The notes beneath the pieces are model-generated. The model made no database searches. It saw only the letters and a program-made list of their open reading frames with translations, and had not been told where the DNA came from. Shown piece by piece: positions 1 to 13,784 of a stretch of 64,000 bases of DNA. Both the position numbers and the translations under genes were made by a program. Position 1 is the first letter of the stretch, and each line of letters opens with the position of its first letter. Source of the stretch: Pempheris klunzingeri (lineage: Eukaryota; Chordata; Actinopteri; Acropomatiformes; Pempheridae); the NCBI RefSeq assembly GCF_042242105.1, contig NC_092028.1, positions 8,975,338 to 9,039,337 on the forward strand, given 5' to 3'.

Positions 1-1474
1 TTGCATGCATACCAGAAAGTGTTGCTGGCGTCCTCTGTTTGGTGGTTTTTCGCAAGGTGAGAGCAAACAGCTTATATGCAAGCCTCTATGTGTGTTTGTG
101 CGGGTGAACTTTGCCTGACGAGGGTCTGAGAATGTCATCAATGAAGTGAGTGCAAGTGATGGACAGCGTGCGGGATTCTTTCTTTTCTCTCCATTTCAAG
201 CACTTTCTAAAATCGCGCTCATTTTTTTCTCATTTTCTTGAGCAGCATTTCTCGTCTTCTTTCAAGACACTGACTCTTATTTCCAGCAAGTTGAAAACAG
301 AAAATGGATCAGCCGATTTTGTCACTTGTTTTGAGAACATTTAGTTTTTAGGATGGAGTTTGCGTGTGATAAATCACGACGATGGAGGTTTTACTGGATG
401 ATCTAACATTGCAAGGCCTCTCAAAATCCTTCAGAAGAAACAATCTGACGAACGACAGTGCGCGTAACTCACACACAGGTAGCCATCTCACATTCCAAAA
501 AAGATGGGGCTGCAACAGCTGACTCTCATGGGGTCGTACCACTTCCCGAACAGTGTGTTACAATTCATACATCCTTTTAGTTTTAACAGACCTTTTTAAA
601 AGCAAGTGCACTGCCGTCCTCTGCAGTTGTTAGAAGCAGCCTGGCATGTAAGACCCGCTCACACACACACACACATACAGAGAAATAAAGAGAAGGAAAG
701 AAGGGAGCGGTGATGCACTTTATACAAGACTAAGCCCCCAGCAGCAGACCTCCTGGTGAGAAGTTGGAGGTGGACACCCTCCTGTGGATGTTCTCGAACT
801 CGCTGCCCCCGGAATCCAATAGTGCTCCACTGACGCTCCTCCCCTTCTCCAAAACTCTCCTGTACCAGCCGTGCTACTCAATTACAGCCATAATGGTTCA
901 TTTCTGCACCCCGAGACACACGATACACTGTAGCAACCCAGATTCTCTGTGAGACTTGGCGTAAGTCTTAACTCTGGGAAACAAAGACCGTAGCCTAGAA
1001 AACTGGCTCCCACCTCATTAACAATCACATTTTCAGTCATCCACAGACCCCCAGCCCCCACCTCCCACCCCACCCCTCATTTCCACTCACCCTCCCCACC
1101 CCAGCTCCTCTGTTTTTATTACCATCTTATATCACATAGATCGTTGTAAATCCACCGCGCTCGCTGGGAGGATTTCTCTCTTTCAGAAAAAGCTGCTCAC
1201 TTTCTTTAACTTTGTATTTTATACAACTAGGCGTGCTGCACATTATCCTCATAATTTTCACTCCCACGAGGCGAGGGCGCTTCGGTGAAGTTGCAAAGGC
1301 GCCCTTTTTTCTTAAATGTGCGTGTGGAAATAATGATTGTAATGGTTTGCAGCTGAGTAGAGGGAGCTGTGAATGACATTATGATTGCGGTGCAATTACG
1401 AAGAGCATGAAAACAGACTGTCAGTCAGGGTAATGAGTAATGACTCAAATAACACATTTAATACCAACACAAGA

Positions 1475-1525
<51 letters not shown>
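1475..1525. repeat. (AAT)n microsatellite
   Basis: About 17 AAT units; the Asn run in the overlapping frame is an artefact. Confidence 0.95.
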
Positions 1526-1526
<1 letters not shown>

Positions 1527-4500
1527 GATGCATACCCTGTATGAATCTGATACTACAAAGCATTCAGGCATCCCAGGACCTCTGGAGGGTTCTTCATTCA
1601 ACAGAAAGGTTTCGGTTGCCTGAAATGTAACACAACAGTCATTTATTCATTAGTTGACACTGTCTTTATGTTAAGGGAATTTTAAAAAACACAGAAAACT
1701 TGGCTGCAAAGCTGGAAAGACAGACTTTAAATGTGAAAAACCCTCCTCATCCTGCTGCTTCTTATTCTGACCTATTTATTAATCATCCTCAAGTCCCACC
1801 ACCACACACACACACACACACACACAAACACGGTTCACGGTGTGTGCTGCCTGCCTGAGCCCATATGCTGTGCAGGCCTGAGGCCCGGGCCCTGCCAGTC
1901 ACCACCACTTGAATGGGGAGCAAAGTGTTTAGCTGCCGTACCCGCAAACAATACTCCAACACAATGGCATTTCCTGCCCCTGCTATTTCACCTGCATGGT
2001 CACTTTTCTGTCAGCGTGCACTGATTCAGCACAAATCATTCACGCACACTCATACACACGGCCACATACTACACATACTCGGCACAGACTCGCACATACA
2101 GAGGCCATACGTCTGCCCGCGTTAACGGACACACACACACATGCTAAACACAAGCCCTTGGCTGCACCGCGGGCCCTGCATTGCATTCACTGATAGATGC
2201 AGCTAAAGTGTTTATTCTAAGTGTTTGTTTCTATTCAGGGCAGTTCATTTGTATGCTGTGGGACGCTCCAGCAGAGACTTGGGCTATGAATGAGCATCCA
2301 TTGCAGCTCTGCTGTCAATTGAGGCAACCAGGCCAGACAACATGGATGGTGGGGGAACCACAGACTGAGGATCTGGATCAGGGATGGGAGTTCTGCCTGG
2401 TTAGCTCGCCCGTGGCTATTACTTTTAAGTCCAAACTGGTACAAATTGGTTTTCGCCAGGCTAAATTTGAACGTCTGTTTTTGAAATCAACTAAACCTGT
2501 TAGATGAGGGCTAAAAATTGCTAGGTTAATGAAAATAACTCTCATTCCGTGAGTTCGGGGAAGGAAGTTAGGCTCACAATAAGCTTTAAGTTGAGTCGCT
2601 GGATAGAGGAGGAGAGGGGAAATAATCCTGTTTTCCAGAACTTTACGTTTTCGTCTCTTAACATATCGTAAGCAGAAACAAACACAGACCCAAAACAGGG
2701 ACAAACATTGCTCGTAGCCAGCAAAAAAATTTAAAGTTATACTATTTAAACTGGCATGTGAGGTTTTTGCGAATTCAAACAGACATTAGGTTACTTAAGC
2801 ATTTACATATGCACACAAATGCACACACGCACACGGTGACACGGGATTGAACAAATACATGCGCAGACACATGCATAAACACACAGAACTATAATAAGTC
2901 CCAGACTCAGGCTAACCAAGCTGCGGCTGGAGACACAGGCTATTCATATCATTCAGAATGAGAGGTTACAGCTTGAGTCCTTTCCCTTTTCCTTTTACTG
3001 TAACACAGGAAGGGCATCTGTGTGTGTGATTTCACCCGATCTCTGTGGCAAAAGGTCTAGCAGGCGGATTGATTAACATAAGATTAACATTGGTTTTGCT
3101 TTGGATAGCCTCTCATGCTCACAATAAGTTTAAGAAAGGGCCACGTGAAGCGTTCACTCCTTTAAACAAGGTTAGAATTCAAGTCATCCAAGTGACTATG
3201 AAAACACCGCTCATGGCGTTCAGCCTCAGCATCCAACCTCTGGCCTGTCATCATTAATGTGTGGGGAAACACTGGAGGAAAACCATTTGAAACCATTTGT
3301 CCCACTAAATGGTGCCCTTGTCAAGCTCGCCGGGCGCTCTGTTAAGCTCTTAAACTGCCTAGTCCAGCTGAAGGATATATTTTACTCTGTTGATAATCAC
3401 AGAGGAGCACAAAGCAAGGCGCGCTAGTAGTTCTCGTTGACTCTTTCCGACAGGTTTGAGTCCTTTAAAGCTGAAAAATGATTTGCGCTGCGCTGACAAT
3501 GGAGTTCAGGGTGAAGGTTACTACACGAAGATAAATGGAAAGATAAAAAAAAGCAGGTCAGTTAATGAATGAAGCATCTCTCTGTCCATATCTTACCACC
3601 TCTCTCTATTTGCAACACTCAGAGAGGGGCATCGTTTGTTCGAGACTGATTGTTTGAAGTAGCTCCCTGCAGCACTGCCCCCTTTTCCCCCTTCTCAGTT
3701 TTTATGGAGCATGGTATCAATTATATATCTGTGTTTTTCTATATATATATGCAGCATATGCCCGATCCATATGGCCAGCCTTGAGCTAAAGTAGACGCAG
3801 AGCCTTGTGTAATTAACACTTAAAAAGCTCTAGAAATCATTTGATGTCTGGGACGTTGACTTTTTTGGTGACCGAGGCGCAGTGTAATAAGCCACTGAGA
3901 CGGTTGTCAGATTTTATCGATGGCGAGTGCAGATAATGTCTTTATGACTGCAAACTATTGCAAAGCATAAAAGACAATGAGGAAAGTTCACAGCCCAGAC
4001 CAAAGAATAGGAGAAATCATCGGTTTTCTTGGTTTATACCACAGTTCAAGTGTCCAGTATTATGTTACAAATGTGTGTGAATGTTTAAAGAGATCATTGA
4101 TTTGTGAAATTCAGTGATTTGTGAAATATCCCATGTCTGTGAGTGTAAAGTAGCTCCATGTCTGACCTCAGAGCTCCATATGTTGCTCCGTGATTCAGAT
4201 GCAAAACATTCACATCACAAACCTGGAGACAGCACACATCCTTTAAATCACAGAAAATGCCCTTGAAGTGGCTGTAATCAATGTTTTTATATGAGCAATG
4301 GATCAAATGAGGACCACCCCCGCGGACGAATGGTTACAGAGCATTCTACACGGCCATATGGTTGCAACTGGTTTGATCCTGCCTCTTCACTGTCACTATC
4401 TAATTTTTTTGGGTGTCTTTCAACTCACTGCTTTAGATTTCTGCAGCTTGCAGCTTTACTGTTTTTGTTTCACTCTCACATATATTTCCCTCAGAAGTTG

Positions 4501-4604
4501 GTGGAGACCAAAACAGAGCTAAAATATTAAGTAAATATTGAAACATGACTTTGAATCAATGCTAATGTTCCTCTGTGTGTAAACTAGCTGATACATAGCC
4601 ATGT

Positions 4605-4960
4605 CAACTTACAGACCTGGAGTCAGGAGTAGTTCAGCTAACGTAAAGACTAGAAGCAGAGGGAAACAGCTGACTGTCCAAAGTGAACAAAATATGACTT
4701 GCAACAACCCTAAAACTGTCTTCCTTATTCTTTGCACCTCGTTTGTCGAACACATACATGAACATGAACATGAACGTAAAAAGGGCGCAACGGTTCTAAA
4801 CCCTGAAAACTCACATTTCTGTGCTTGTCAGTGAGATGTAGAAGTGTCAGTGGGCTTATTCCTGACAGAACCAAGTTAGCTCTTTCCCCTGTTTCCAGTC
4901 TTTATGCTAGACTAAGATAGGCTAGGCTTGGCTAGGCTCAATCTCAGAAAGAAAGAGAAA
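4605..4960. repeat. Two opposed copies of a dispersed repeat
   Basis: gtaaagactagaagcagagg followed by gaaacagctga (4643-4673) lies in plus orientation. ctgtttccagtctttatgct (about 4889-4908) is the same core in minus orientation. Both match the family at 58.18 kb. Confidence 0.6.
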
Positions 4961-6844
4961 CAGTGGCTTTGCCCAAAATGTTATTTTCCAAGCACCGTGA
5001 GTTGTTAAATCCGTCGAGTGACCAATGTGCTCTCACATGCGTGCTAAGAAGGACAATGTTAATATGAATCTTGATCTCCTCAGTACCTCAACTACACTCT
5101 CTCCAATGTACACACAATAAGTCAGATCAAACGGGGGGTGTTCAATTTGGCTGTCTTTCACGGCATTGGATATATTAGAGCACATATGCATATGGCCCAC
5201 CTTCCCCTGTCTCGTTATTCTCTTGATCATACACAGGCTCACAGCGGCACAAAAACCACCTGGGTTTCAATATTTCTGGGTACACAACACTGCATGAGAG
5301 GCAAGTATCCTCTCAATCAGTGATTAACAAACCTTCTGATCCCTCCACTGCTGGGTCCTAATCATTTGCAGCATCGAGTCTGTGAGCTCAACAGTTTCTA
5401 GAGCATCAGAGACTTCTCCTCCACTGCAAAACATAACTGACATCCTACCCAGTCCCACTTCATTCAGCCTTAATTGTATCCTCATTCTTCACCTGGTAAC
5501 AAGCTAACAAACCTGTGCAGATGTGGCAAGCACATCAAAGAGAGGGAGGGATGGGAGGGGGAACTTGTTTGTAGAAAAAAATGTGTGGGGGAATATGAAA
5601 GGGGAAATTTACGTTGTGTGAGTCCAAGCCAGAGCCACCTCAGGGAGAAATGCTGGAAAAATGTGATATTTTACACCTGCATCTCAGGAGGTGAGGAATG
5701 AGACAGGGAGCAGTGGAGGCGGTAATTAGAGGAGCGTGCGTGTGTGTGTGTGTGTGTGTGTGTTTAGAAAGGATTTTTAGTATGTTTCTGGGGCTTGCCA
5801 CTGGTTCTTTTTAAGCATTGAATTCGGTGCGATGCAGTCAATGCCAGATTATTAAAAATGCTAAACCTGGTTACGAATGCTAAAAAAAGTGTTGAAAATT
5901 TAAACAAATATGCTAATATTGTTACAGTGATAAATAGCTGGCAAGCTCTGTTTAATGAATAATGCTATTGGCTCTAATTCCTCATTAGGGCCCTAAAGAG
6001 AGAGTGAAGAGAGAAAATACATGTATTGTTGTTGTGATTTTTTCCCCCCCAAATTAAACTCGGAAGGCAGAAGATACCAACACCTTCCCAAATTAAGTAG
6101 ATTCAAATTACTCGGTTACACAGCTGGTGTGCAGTCTGGGGTGTCTTGTGAAACCAATTAATGTGAGGGTTAAGTCTTGATAAAGTAATTCAGGCAGGGT
6201 TAGAAATGAGATGGAAGAGTTAGGAGTGTTATGTGATCAGCCTGAGCTTGATGAGACAAAGTGAGACTTCCTCTACGCTGCCAAAAATATCCATCTCAAA
6301 GTCTTAGCATTGTATTTTTGTTCGAACAGGTTTAAGAAATGTGTCAGTGTTGTCTGATGTTTCCAAAGCAAACTAATCGGATCTGATCTCGGGTCAAATT
6401 GTCCTCCTACCCCATATCCTCACGTGTCTGCTTCACTTTAAGATACAGTCTCTGTGCTGCATTGGGAACAGGTGAGATTACTCGCTCCAGTGTTTCTTTT
6501 TTTTTTTTTTTTTACCACAGCACTTTTGATTTTTACCATTCATCTTTTCAAGAGAAGATTCTCCATAAGAAGAAGTATCGCTCAGAAAAACAGCTCTCTG
6601 TCCTTTGAGAGCGTCTATTTGAATTTAAATGCATGTAATACTAAAATGCTTTATTTTGAAAAGTGTTTCAAGGTGACTCTAAAGAGGCTGCCCTGGAATA
6701 TTGCCAAATATAAAACAAGAGGCGTATTGAGATGCTTCTATGGTTTTATATTTTGAATGGCCTGTATCTTGTAAATCATTGTGTGTTGATTTTGAGTGTA
6801 ACATGAAGGCGTTCAACAGTCAGGAAAGGTTGAATGAATGAGGC

Positions 6845-7010
6845 TACTGAGTTGCATCATGGGAACTGTAGGATCCAGCGTTTGTGAACCTGGCCCATCT
6901 GGGTGACTAAAAGTCAGAATATCTCAACCGCTGCTGCTTCGATTTTGACCATTCTTTTTTTAATCGCTCTCTCATAAGCCCCCCAACTGTATACAAATGC
7001 GAAACAAACT
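6845..7010 (+). repeat. Dispersed repeat A, copy 1
   Basis: gttgcatcatgggaactgta followed by ggatccagcg, then cgattttgaccattcttttt. The same motifs recur at 19.15 kb (+), 39.03 kb (-) and 45.68 kb (-). Confidence 0.65.
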
Positions 7011-7532
7011 GACTGGAGTGCCCCTTTAAGTTTTGTTTTTCTGCTTCTAACCATTTGCTTGGCTATTAAAAATATACGTGCTAAAGATTGAGGCCCTTCG
7101 TTACTTGATTTTCAGAAGTGGCACTTCTTTACCTTTTGATTTATTTAGTGCAACATGAATATCACGTCAAAGAATGCCTCTTGATGTGTCCTTGACAGAC
7201 ACTCTGCTAAAGCGTGCTACAGTAATTACAACAGCTTAAAAACTAATCAACCTGACAAAACCATCTGAGCTCACTCTCCTAATATTTATGCTGTTTGAGC
7301 GTATATCAGAGTTTCCATCTTTAAACTACGGCAAAAGCTTACACACCACATAAGCTATCATAGCCTGCTTGAAGCCTTATTTATTTTTCCACGGAAATGT
7401 CAAGGCCAGGACAAACATAATAGCATAATATTCTGTATACAGTGAGGGATGACATCACTGGCAGCAACAGCCAAGAGGGAGATCACACAAGACTGGAAAC
7501 ACACAAGACTTGTCTGATCATCATGAGGCGGG

Positions 7533-7535
<3 letters not shown>

Positions 7536-7579
<44 letters not shown>
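7536..7579. repeat. (CA)n microsatellite
   Basis: Uninterrupted run of about 22 CA units. Confidence 0.95.
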
Positions 7580-7584
<5 letters not shown>

Positions 7585-9388
7585 AAACAGTGTGGGATAC
7601 AATTATCCCAATAACGTAGTACATGATTACTGCATTTGCATCTATGCTTCTATACTGTACATCACACATGCTGATCATGAGAGAGCAATGGATGTTTTCA
7701 ATATAACTATATATTCAAAACTAATATTGTTTATTATGAAGAGCTATGGGATATGTAAATACATGTTGTGTCTACAGAGTCATGACAATGGGTCACGTTT
7801 CCTTTTTGCTTTCCAACATATCTGGAAAAATCAATAACCTGCGTGGAAAGTGGAGCTTAAGTGTTTATTTGTGTGTTAAAGATGGAGCTTCAGCCTCAGG
7901 GGAAGCAAACGGAATCCTCACACTGATTGACAGATGCCTCCAGTGCATTCTGACTAAACTAACAGGCAATGGAAATATTTGGCACAAATTCACAATATAG
8001 CCTTTCCTTTTAAAAAAAGAGGTGAGCTGCCGCTATAAGTAGGAGAATAACAAGTCGAGATAATCCCTTGTGAGGCCTGTCCTGAATTCTGTATCATTTT
8101 TACTGATGAGCTTCTTGGGCAGCTGCCATGTCAGCTAGGATGCTTGTAAACAAATAATTATTCATACTAATAATCTTCCATATTCATGTGCAAATAAGAT
8201 CCCTTCCTGGTATGTAAGCAGCTTCAAGGTTGTATGTGGGAGGTTCCCCTAACTATTGCCTGACTTGACTCATTTCATGCCAAAAAAAGAATCTATCTAA
8301 GGGTCAAGGATGTGTAAACTATATATCGTAAATCTGTATAACACAGTCTTTTATTACTAATTTTGAAATCTACAAGCGCTGCATTCAAATGCATGCTTTC
8401 ACAACTTCACAGTGAAAACATTTGCCAGTTTAGACAAACATCCTGTTGAGAGCTAATAGGGATAAAATAGGAAACTATAACAGGTTTTCTTATCAAAGAA
8501 CTCAGCCAATTAAAGTTGTAAGGAAAACCACAAACACATCTCAAATGTTGCTGTGCCCTAAAAGAGTACTAAAAGTGAGCAGATTCCCAGATCAGGCTTT
8601 AAAAGTTTTGCTCTGTGATGTCACAGAAAAATCCGTCCTCTTTTGGCCAAATTTTCCAAACTCTGTCAAACTTTGGCTTTAGGTGGGATTCGGGCTCTGG
8701 GAGCTCTTCACGTGCCACCATGTAACCTTTCCTGTATGGCACCTCTTGATTAGCTGCTTACACTGTATGACATGCGATAGCGCATATCATATACGTAGGC
8801 TATTAATAGTGTCCAGACAGCCCCACATCAGAGACCACAGCAATAAGAGGAGTCATGTTCTCCATGTGGACAAAACGGCAGAAGGCAGTGGGCATCCGGC
8901 GGTGAACTGAGCGGGTTGGACATTGATTTGGCCAGGAGGTTGGAAAGAAAATTTGGCAACATGTAATTTCTAAAATAAAGTTCATTATGTTTTCCTAACA
9001 GCAACGTCATTTTGAATGTGCATGCAATATTTCAGCAGGCAAACTCTCCTAATTTGAAATAACTATACTAACCATAATGGGTCTAACTGTGACAGCAAAC
9101 ATATACAGGTAGGTGGAAGGACTTGGCACACTCTCTGGTGACTGTTACCCATTAGCTACACAAGTAAACAGTAACACACAAGAATTACAAGTGGGTAACT
9201 CGGCACACTAAACTTTACTTTAAAGTTTGCTCTGTGTATCATTAAATCTCTGTACAACTACAATGACTCTGAAAGCTGACTGCATAAATGAGCAAATTAT
9301 TGGTTTACATAGCACGTACCATTGTGGTGTAGGGAAATGTGCCAGCACTCTCAAAGACCCATTTTCCACTCTCAAAAGTTCGGCTTCC

Positions 9389-9417
<29 letters not shown>
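9389..9417. repeat. Poly-A run
   Basis: 29 A residues just upstream of the GC-rich island; no retrotransposon body is recognisable before it. Confidence 0.9.
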
Positions 9418-9419
<2 letters not shown>

Positions 9420-9659
9420 GTGTGGGAGAGAGAAAACTGTTCGGTTTCTTCTTCAGCTGGGCCTTATACCGGAAGCAAAAGAGCCCTAATACACGGCCTG
9501 TTGCCCGGTAAACATTTTTTTGGTAATTTGTTGTCAACTCTTCTCAAAGCAAGGCAAAGGAGGACAGAGCCGTTTAATCCAAGTCGCCTGTTTCCTGACT
9601 TCTTCACGCAAGGTCTTTATATTGGGTTTCCACTCGTGATATTTCCATGAAAATCGTCG

Positions 9660-10560
9660 GTGTCAAGGCTGTGTTCGCCGGTCAGCGCGCGCTGCTCTCC
9701 CTCTCTCTCCAGTCTGTCCCGGTACCGTAATGTCCACCGAGGCGCCGCGCTCTGCGCCACCGTCACAGTCACCGTCTGAGCCCGAGTGACAGAGCAGGAG
9801 TCTGGCTGTGCACCGACAGTAAGTAGCTTGCACTCTCTGCTTACGCGCTCACCAAATCAGCTGTTGCTCCTGCAGAGAGGGGACGACGCCGCGCGCTCTC
9901 CCCTGCGAATGATCCGGCTTTGCTGATGCAAAAATGTGGAGTTCTTCCTCCGTTGCTACCCCCCACCTGTTCCTCAGTGTCCGGAGAGAGTTGCGGAGAG
10001 AACGGCGTCTGAAACAAAACTCACCATGTGGCAGCGCCGATGTCGCAACATCAGACATCAGAGTTGATGAGAGTAGCGGGGTTTGGCGGGCAGTGCCTGC
10101 CGGGTCTGCCTAGAGGCTGAGCGCAGTAATAAGGAGGTGAAAAGTGCGTTTCCCCCGCGCGAGACACCGAGCAGCCAAAATTAAGTAAACAAATGCTCGC
10201 AGTGGAAACGCAGCGTGGCTGCACGCACGCACCAGTGAGGACGTGCGGTGTCCTGCGGCCGCGGCCGGAGAAGCGGAGCGGAGGGCTGGTGAATTATTAA
10301 TAACCAGAGCGGTTCACAGTCTGTCGTGTTCAGTGAGTAACCAGGGCGGCAGCTGGGGGTTTAGAGGAATTAAATACGGGCTCAGAGTAAACCATGGACG
10401 CAGGGGATTAGTAGCTCTCACCGGCAAAAGTGTAGGGGCAGCTCGGGGCCGGCAGAGAGGGCGGGAGGGAGCGGAGGTTAGGGAGCGGTGGGGGAGGCAG
10501 CCGCGGTGGCACGATGCGATAAACCTAAATATTTTTCTGAGCGTGTGAAATTCAAAGAGA
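9660..10560. promoter_or_regulatory. GC-rich, CpG-dense island inside the nfix intron
   Basis: About 0.9 kb stands out from its AT-rich surroundings by frequent CG dinucleotides and runs such as gcgcgcgctgctc, cgaggcgccgcgc and gcggccgcggccgg. Vertebrate CpG islands usually mark promoters. Being within the inferred first intron, it could drive an alternative nfix transcript or an antisense noncoding RNA. On the plus strand there is an acceptor-like tract before 9713 and a good donor (gacaGTAAGT) at 9819, enclosing a 19-codon ORF at 9730-9789. On the minus strand there is a donor-like GTGAGC at about 9852. No recognisable protein is encoded. Confidence 0.5.
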
Positions 10561-10971
10561 GAGGGAGCTGCCAGCCCCTATATTCATCTTAAATGAGACC
10601 TGTGTGGTCAGTTAATAAGGCTGGTCAAATATGACCCCCAGGCGGTCAACAACACATTTCAACAAAAATTCCACATGCATATATAATTATTGTATATATT
10701 TTTTTTATTCATAAAGAGCTTAACTGAACCTAGGTGTGTTAAAGCTCCATTAGTCAGGGTTGATTTAAGTCTCGTGGCAAATGACTGCGTGTTAGGTCAC
10801 GTCTGTGGTGGGAATATTATGAGAAGCGTCAACATTAATGTGTCATGTGTCCAGACTTATTTTACAGATTTGTAACACCTTTGAATTCGCCATATTTTCC
10901 CATATTTTACGCACAGCCAGCACACTGTTGACCCAATGCTTCACAGCCATACAGTCACATCCACACTCACA

Positions 10972-11048
10972 TCCATGTGTGTGTGTGTGTGTGTGTGCAT
11001 ATATAAATATATAAATATGTATATATATATATATATATAAATATACAT

Positions 11049-11089
<41 letters not shown>

Positions 11090-11090
11090 C
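10972..11090. repeat. Compound TG/TA/CA/TA tract
   Basis: TG run, then alternating AT with ATAA interruptions, then (AC)n and (AT)n: alternating purine-pyrimidine DNA for over 100 bp. Confidence 0.9.
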
Positions 11091-12253
11091 TTAATTTGTT
11101 TATTTTGTCAGGGATATATTGAAAAGAGCTCGATAGTTCAGAAGGAGCAGGTGCAGGGCTCAATTTTTATTCACCTCAAATATCAAATTAGCTCCGGAAA
11201 TTCAGATGGAATTTCAGCAGACCTGCCAACAAGACAGGGACTAGCCTAGTCATGAATAAATTAATAAATTACCAAAGTAGCGTTTTGACCTTTTATGGGA
11301 AAGGAAGCACTTCACGGAAGTGCGCAACAGCAGACGTCATGCAATAAAATGATGAGCACTGTCAAAATGGATTCCACCTGCCACACATTTAGTTTCACAA
11401 AGAGACAAATAAAAAGCTTCTGGAGTTGGAGTTGTTCCTCACAGAGAGGCGTGCAGATAAATAGTCCACTGAGAGAGAAGCAGCTTCCATCTCTTAGTGT
11501 TTTCAATCTCTGGAGCCTCAGTTGTCCTCAACAATATTACAAATATATAAAGCCTGATGAAATTCCTAGTTTTATTCAAACTTTTTAAAAAGAGACATAG
11601 GTTTCAGATGGGTGATGGAGTTACAACTTTAAAGAGGAACATTTCATGTTATAGTGGCCTAATAATTCAGTCAGTAGAAGGACATTCAGGTCTCTTTCCT
11701 GACTCTATTATCTGCCTGCAGTTTTCCACAAGCAGGTACATTTGACCCTCATTTTTATCTACAACCGTCGTCAGTGAATGCGTAATTAACTGTTGGTGCC
11801 CCCACAGCAGGCTCCCTTTTGTATCTCCACACCATTTATAATAACTGTTGGTTCTGTAAGTTTTTTCTTTTTTTAAATCATAAAACATGCGACACTTATT
11901 AGCTTTACAGCGCACAGTCTACAAAAAACACTCACATGAGAAAGAATTAGTTAAGGCCTCAAGTATTTTATATGTAACTTAAATACATTTTTTTTAAAAA
12001 AGAACATAATCAGGCCTTGTGGCAGAGAGGATAAATGTATTGATGTCATTTTGTGGACTTGAAATATCCAAGAAAATTTACTTCAAAAGGCTAAATATCG
12101 TCAAAAAAAATTAACTGTTGATTTGTTCAATTTATTTCTTTTTATTAATCCTTTCACCTGATTTAAGGCCCGAATTTGGCCATATTTCAGTCATGCATCT
12201 GCAGTGTCCTAACTAAAAAAATACGTCTGATAAAAGACATTTTAACATTTCAG

Positions 12254-12269
12254 TGTGTGTGAGAGAGAG

Positions 12270-12315
<46 letters not shown>
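12254..12315. repeat. (GT)n microsatellite with GA lead-in
   Basis: A gagagagaga segment followed by about 21 GT units. Confidence 0.95.
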
Positions 12316-12316
<1 letters not shown>

Positions 12317-13478
12317 CCTTTTCAGGAGAGCGGCCTGCAGGAGAGGCAAAGGCTTCACCATAAAGTGTCTTTGGGCCTCTTTGAGCACCAACACTCGTTT
12401 AAGTGCGTTATTATTTATTTTTTTTATGTTGTTGGGAAGTGAGCGAGTGCGCAGCATGAACACAATATTCTCTCTTTAAAATAATCCATCTTTCAACTTC
12501 CGTGTAAATTTCTGTTTAAACCCGGCTGGCAAATATCATGTAACACAAGATAAATGTCAAAATGTGAGACAACACCTGTGTAAAACAAGACAAACGTCTA
12601 AGAAGACACAAACACATCATATTTCTCCAGCACTAATTCATCTCGTGGTTCAGTTTAATTCAACCTTAAAGCTGCTGCTTTGTTGTGTCTTTGAATTATG
12701 AACTATTAATCTGTTTAGAGATGTTTAAATGTCCGCATGCTTTATTTTTAAAAATATATATATTTCAGAATTGAAATAAAGGATGGATTTATTTTAACAT
12801 GAGATCAATCTAGAAAGAATAAATGTGGTTGTCTGTGTGTTTAACAGGCCGGTGCTCTCTGTGCCAGTGCACCCACCGCACGGAGATCAAGGCGCTAGAC
12901 TGACCCCAGAACAGCCCGTGGCGTCTAAGAAACCTTTACAGTCTTAGATACAAGGTGGATAGTCACTAGTGACTGATATTATTCCGCACTATTTGCTCCT
13001 TTGGACGAACTATCCCGTCCACTGGCCCCACACGCTCCTCTGATGTGACTCTGTTGAATTTGAGATGTGATTCTAAATAAATCTTAAATCTCCAAGCCGC
13101 CCCCCCCCCCAAAAAAAAAAAACTAGCAGACCTGGCTGGGACTTCCCTCCAGGCTAAAACGTGTCTGTACATTTCTATACATCCTGCCTGCTCCATATTC
13201 GCCAGCTTGCGCTCATTTGCAAACTCCTTTCTTTGGTGTGTCCTCTCTGCTCTCCTATATACCGTCTCTCCCTGGAGGTTTACACAAACTGTGAAACAAA
13301 AGTTCCACCAGGCAACGGCCTGTCGAGGAATGCTGACCTTGGCACGGCCAGTGGAACCGGCCCGACTCGCGGCCATTCTCTCATTTCTTTTGGTTTGAAT
13401 TAAGACGCATTTGACCTGCGCCAACTTCCAAAGAGGTGCCACGATGGTTAGAGGCGCGCTGGAGCCGCGCAGCTACAG

Positions 13479-13503
13479 GCTGCTGCTGCTGCTGCTGCTG
13501 CAG
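13479..13503. repeat. (CTG)n trinucleotide run
   Basis: Seven to eight CTG units, not within any supported coding frame. Confidence 0.85.
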
Positions 13504-13784
13504 AGGAGTAGCAACGTTAGAGTATATACAGTAATACACGAGGGAAAGTGACAGGTGAGGACTCAGTTTATGGGACAAGTGTTACAAGATGTAAAGAATA
13601 CCATGATAAGGTCATCTTGCATTCACCAAGTCTCTGTATGATGACCACATCATACCAGGTGCATTAAAATCACCATAAACTTCATTTTGGGAAGACTCAG
13701 CATGTCCCTGTGTTGTAGACTGTTAGAACTGTTTCATAGTTAAGAGGTAAAAATCAAGTTAAATAGAGTTTAGGTCAAGTAAGC

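Noticed and set aside
1385..1630. Poly-Asn protein
   Set aside because: Created by the (AAT)n microsatellite.
9849..10058. Minus-strand 69-codon frame in the CpG island as an nfix first exon
   Set aside because: The peptide does not resemble any known NFI first exon, and its phase at the GTGAGC donor does not match the phase-0 NFI junction. It might still be untranslated leader.
12966..13442. 158-codon minus-strand open frame
   Set aside because: Spans a poly-C/poly-A run, has no recognisable motif, and has no splice or promoter support.
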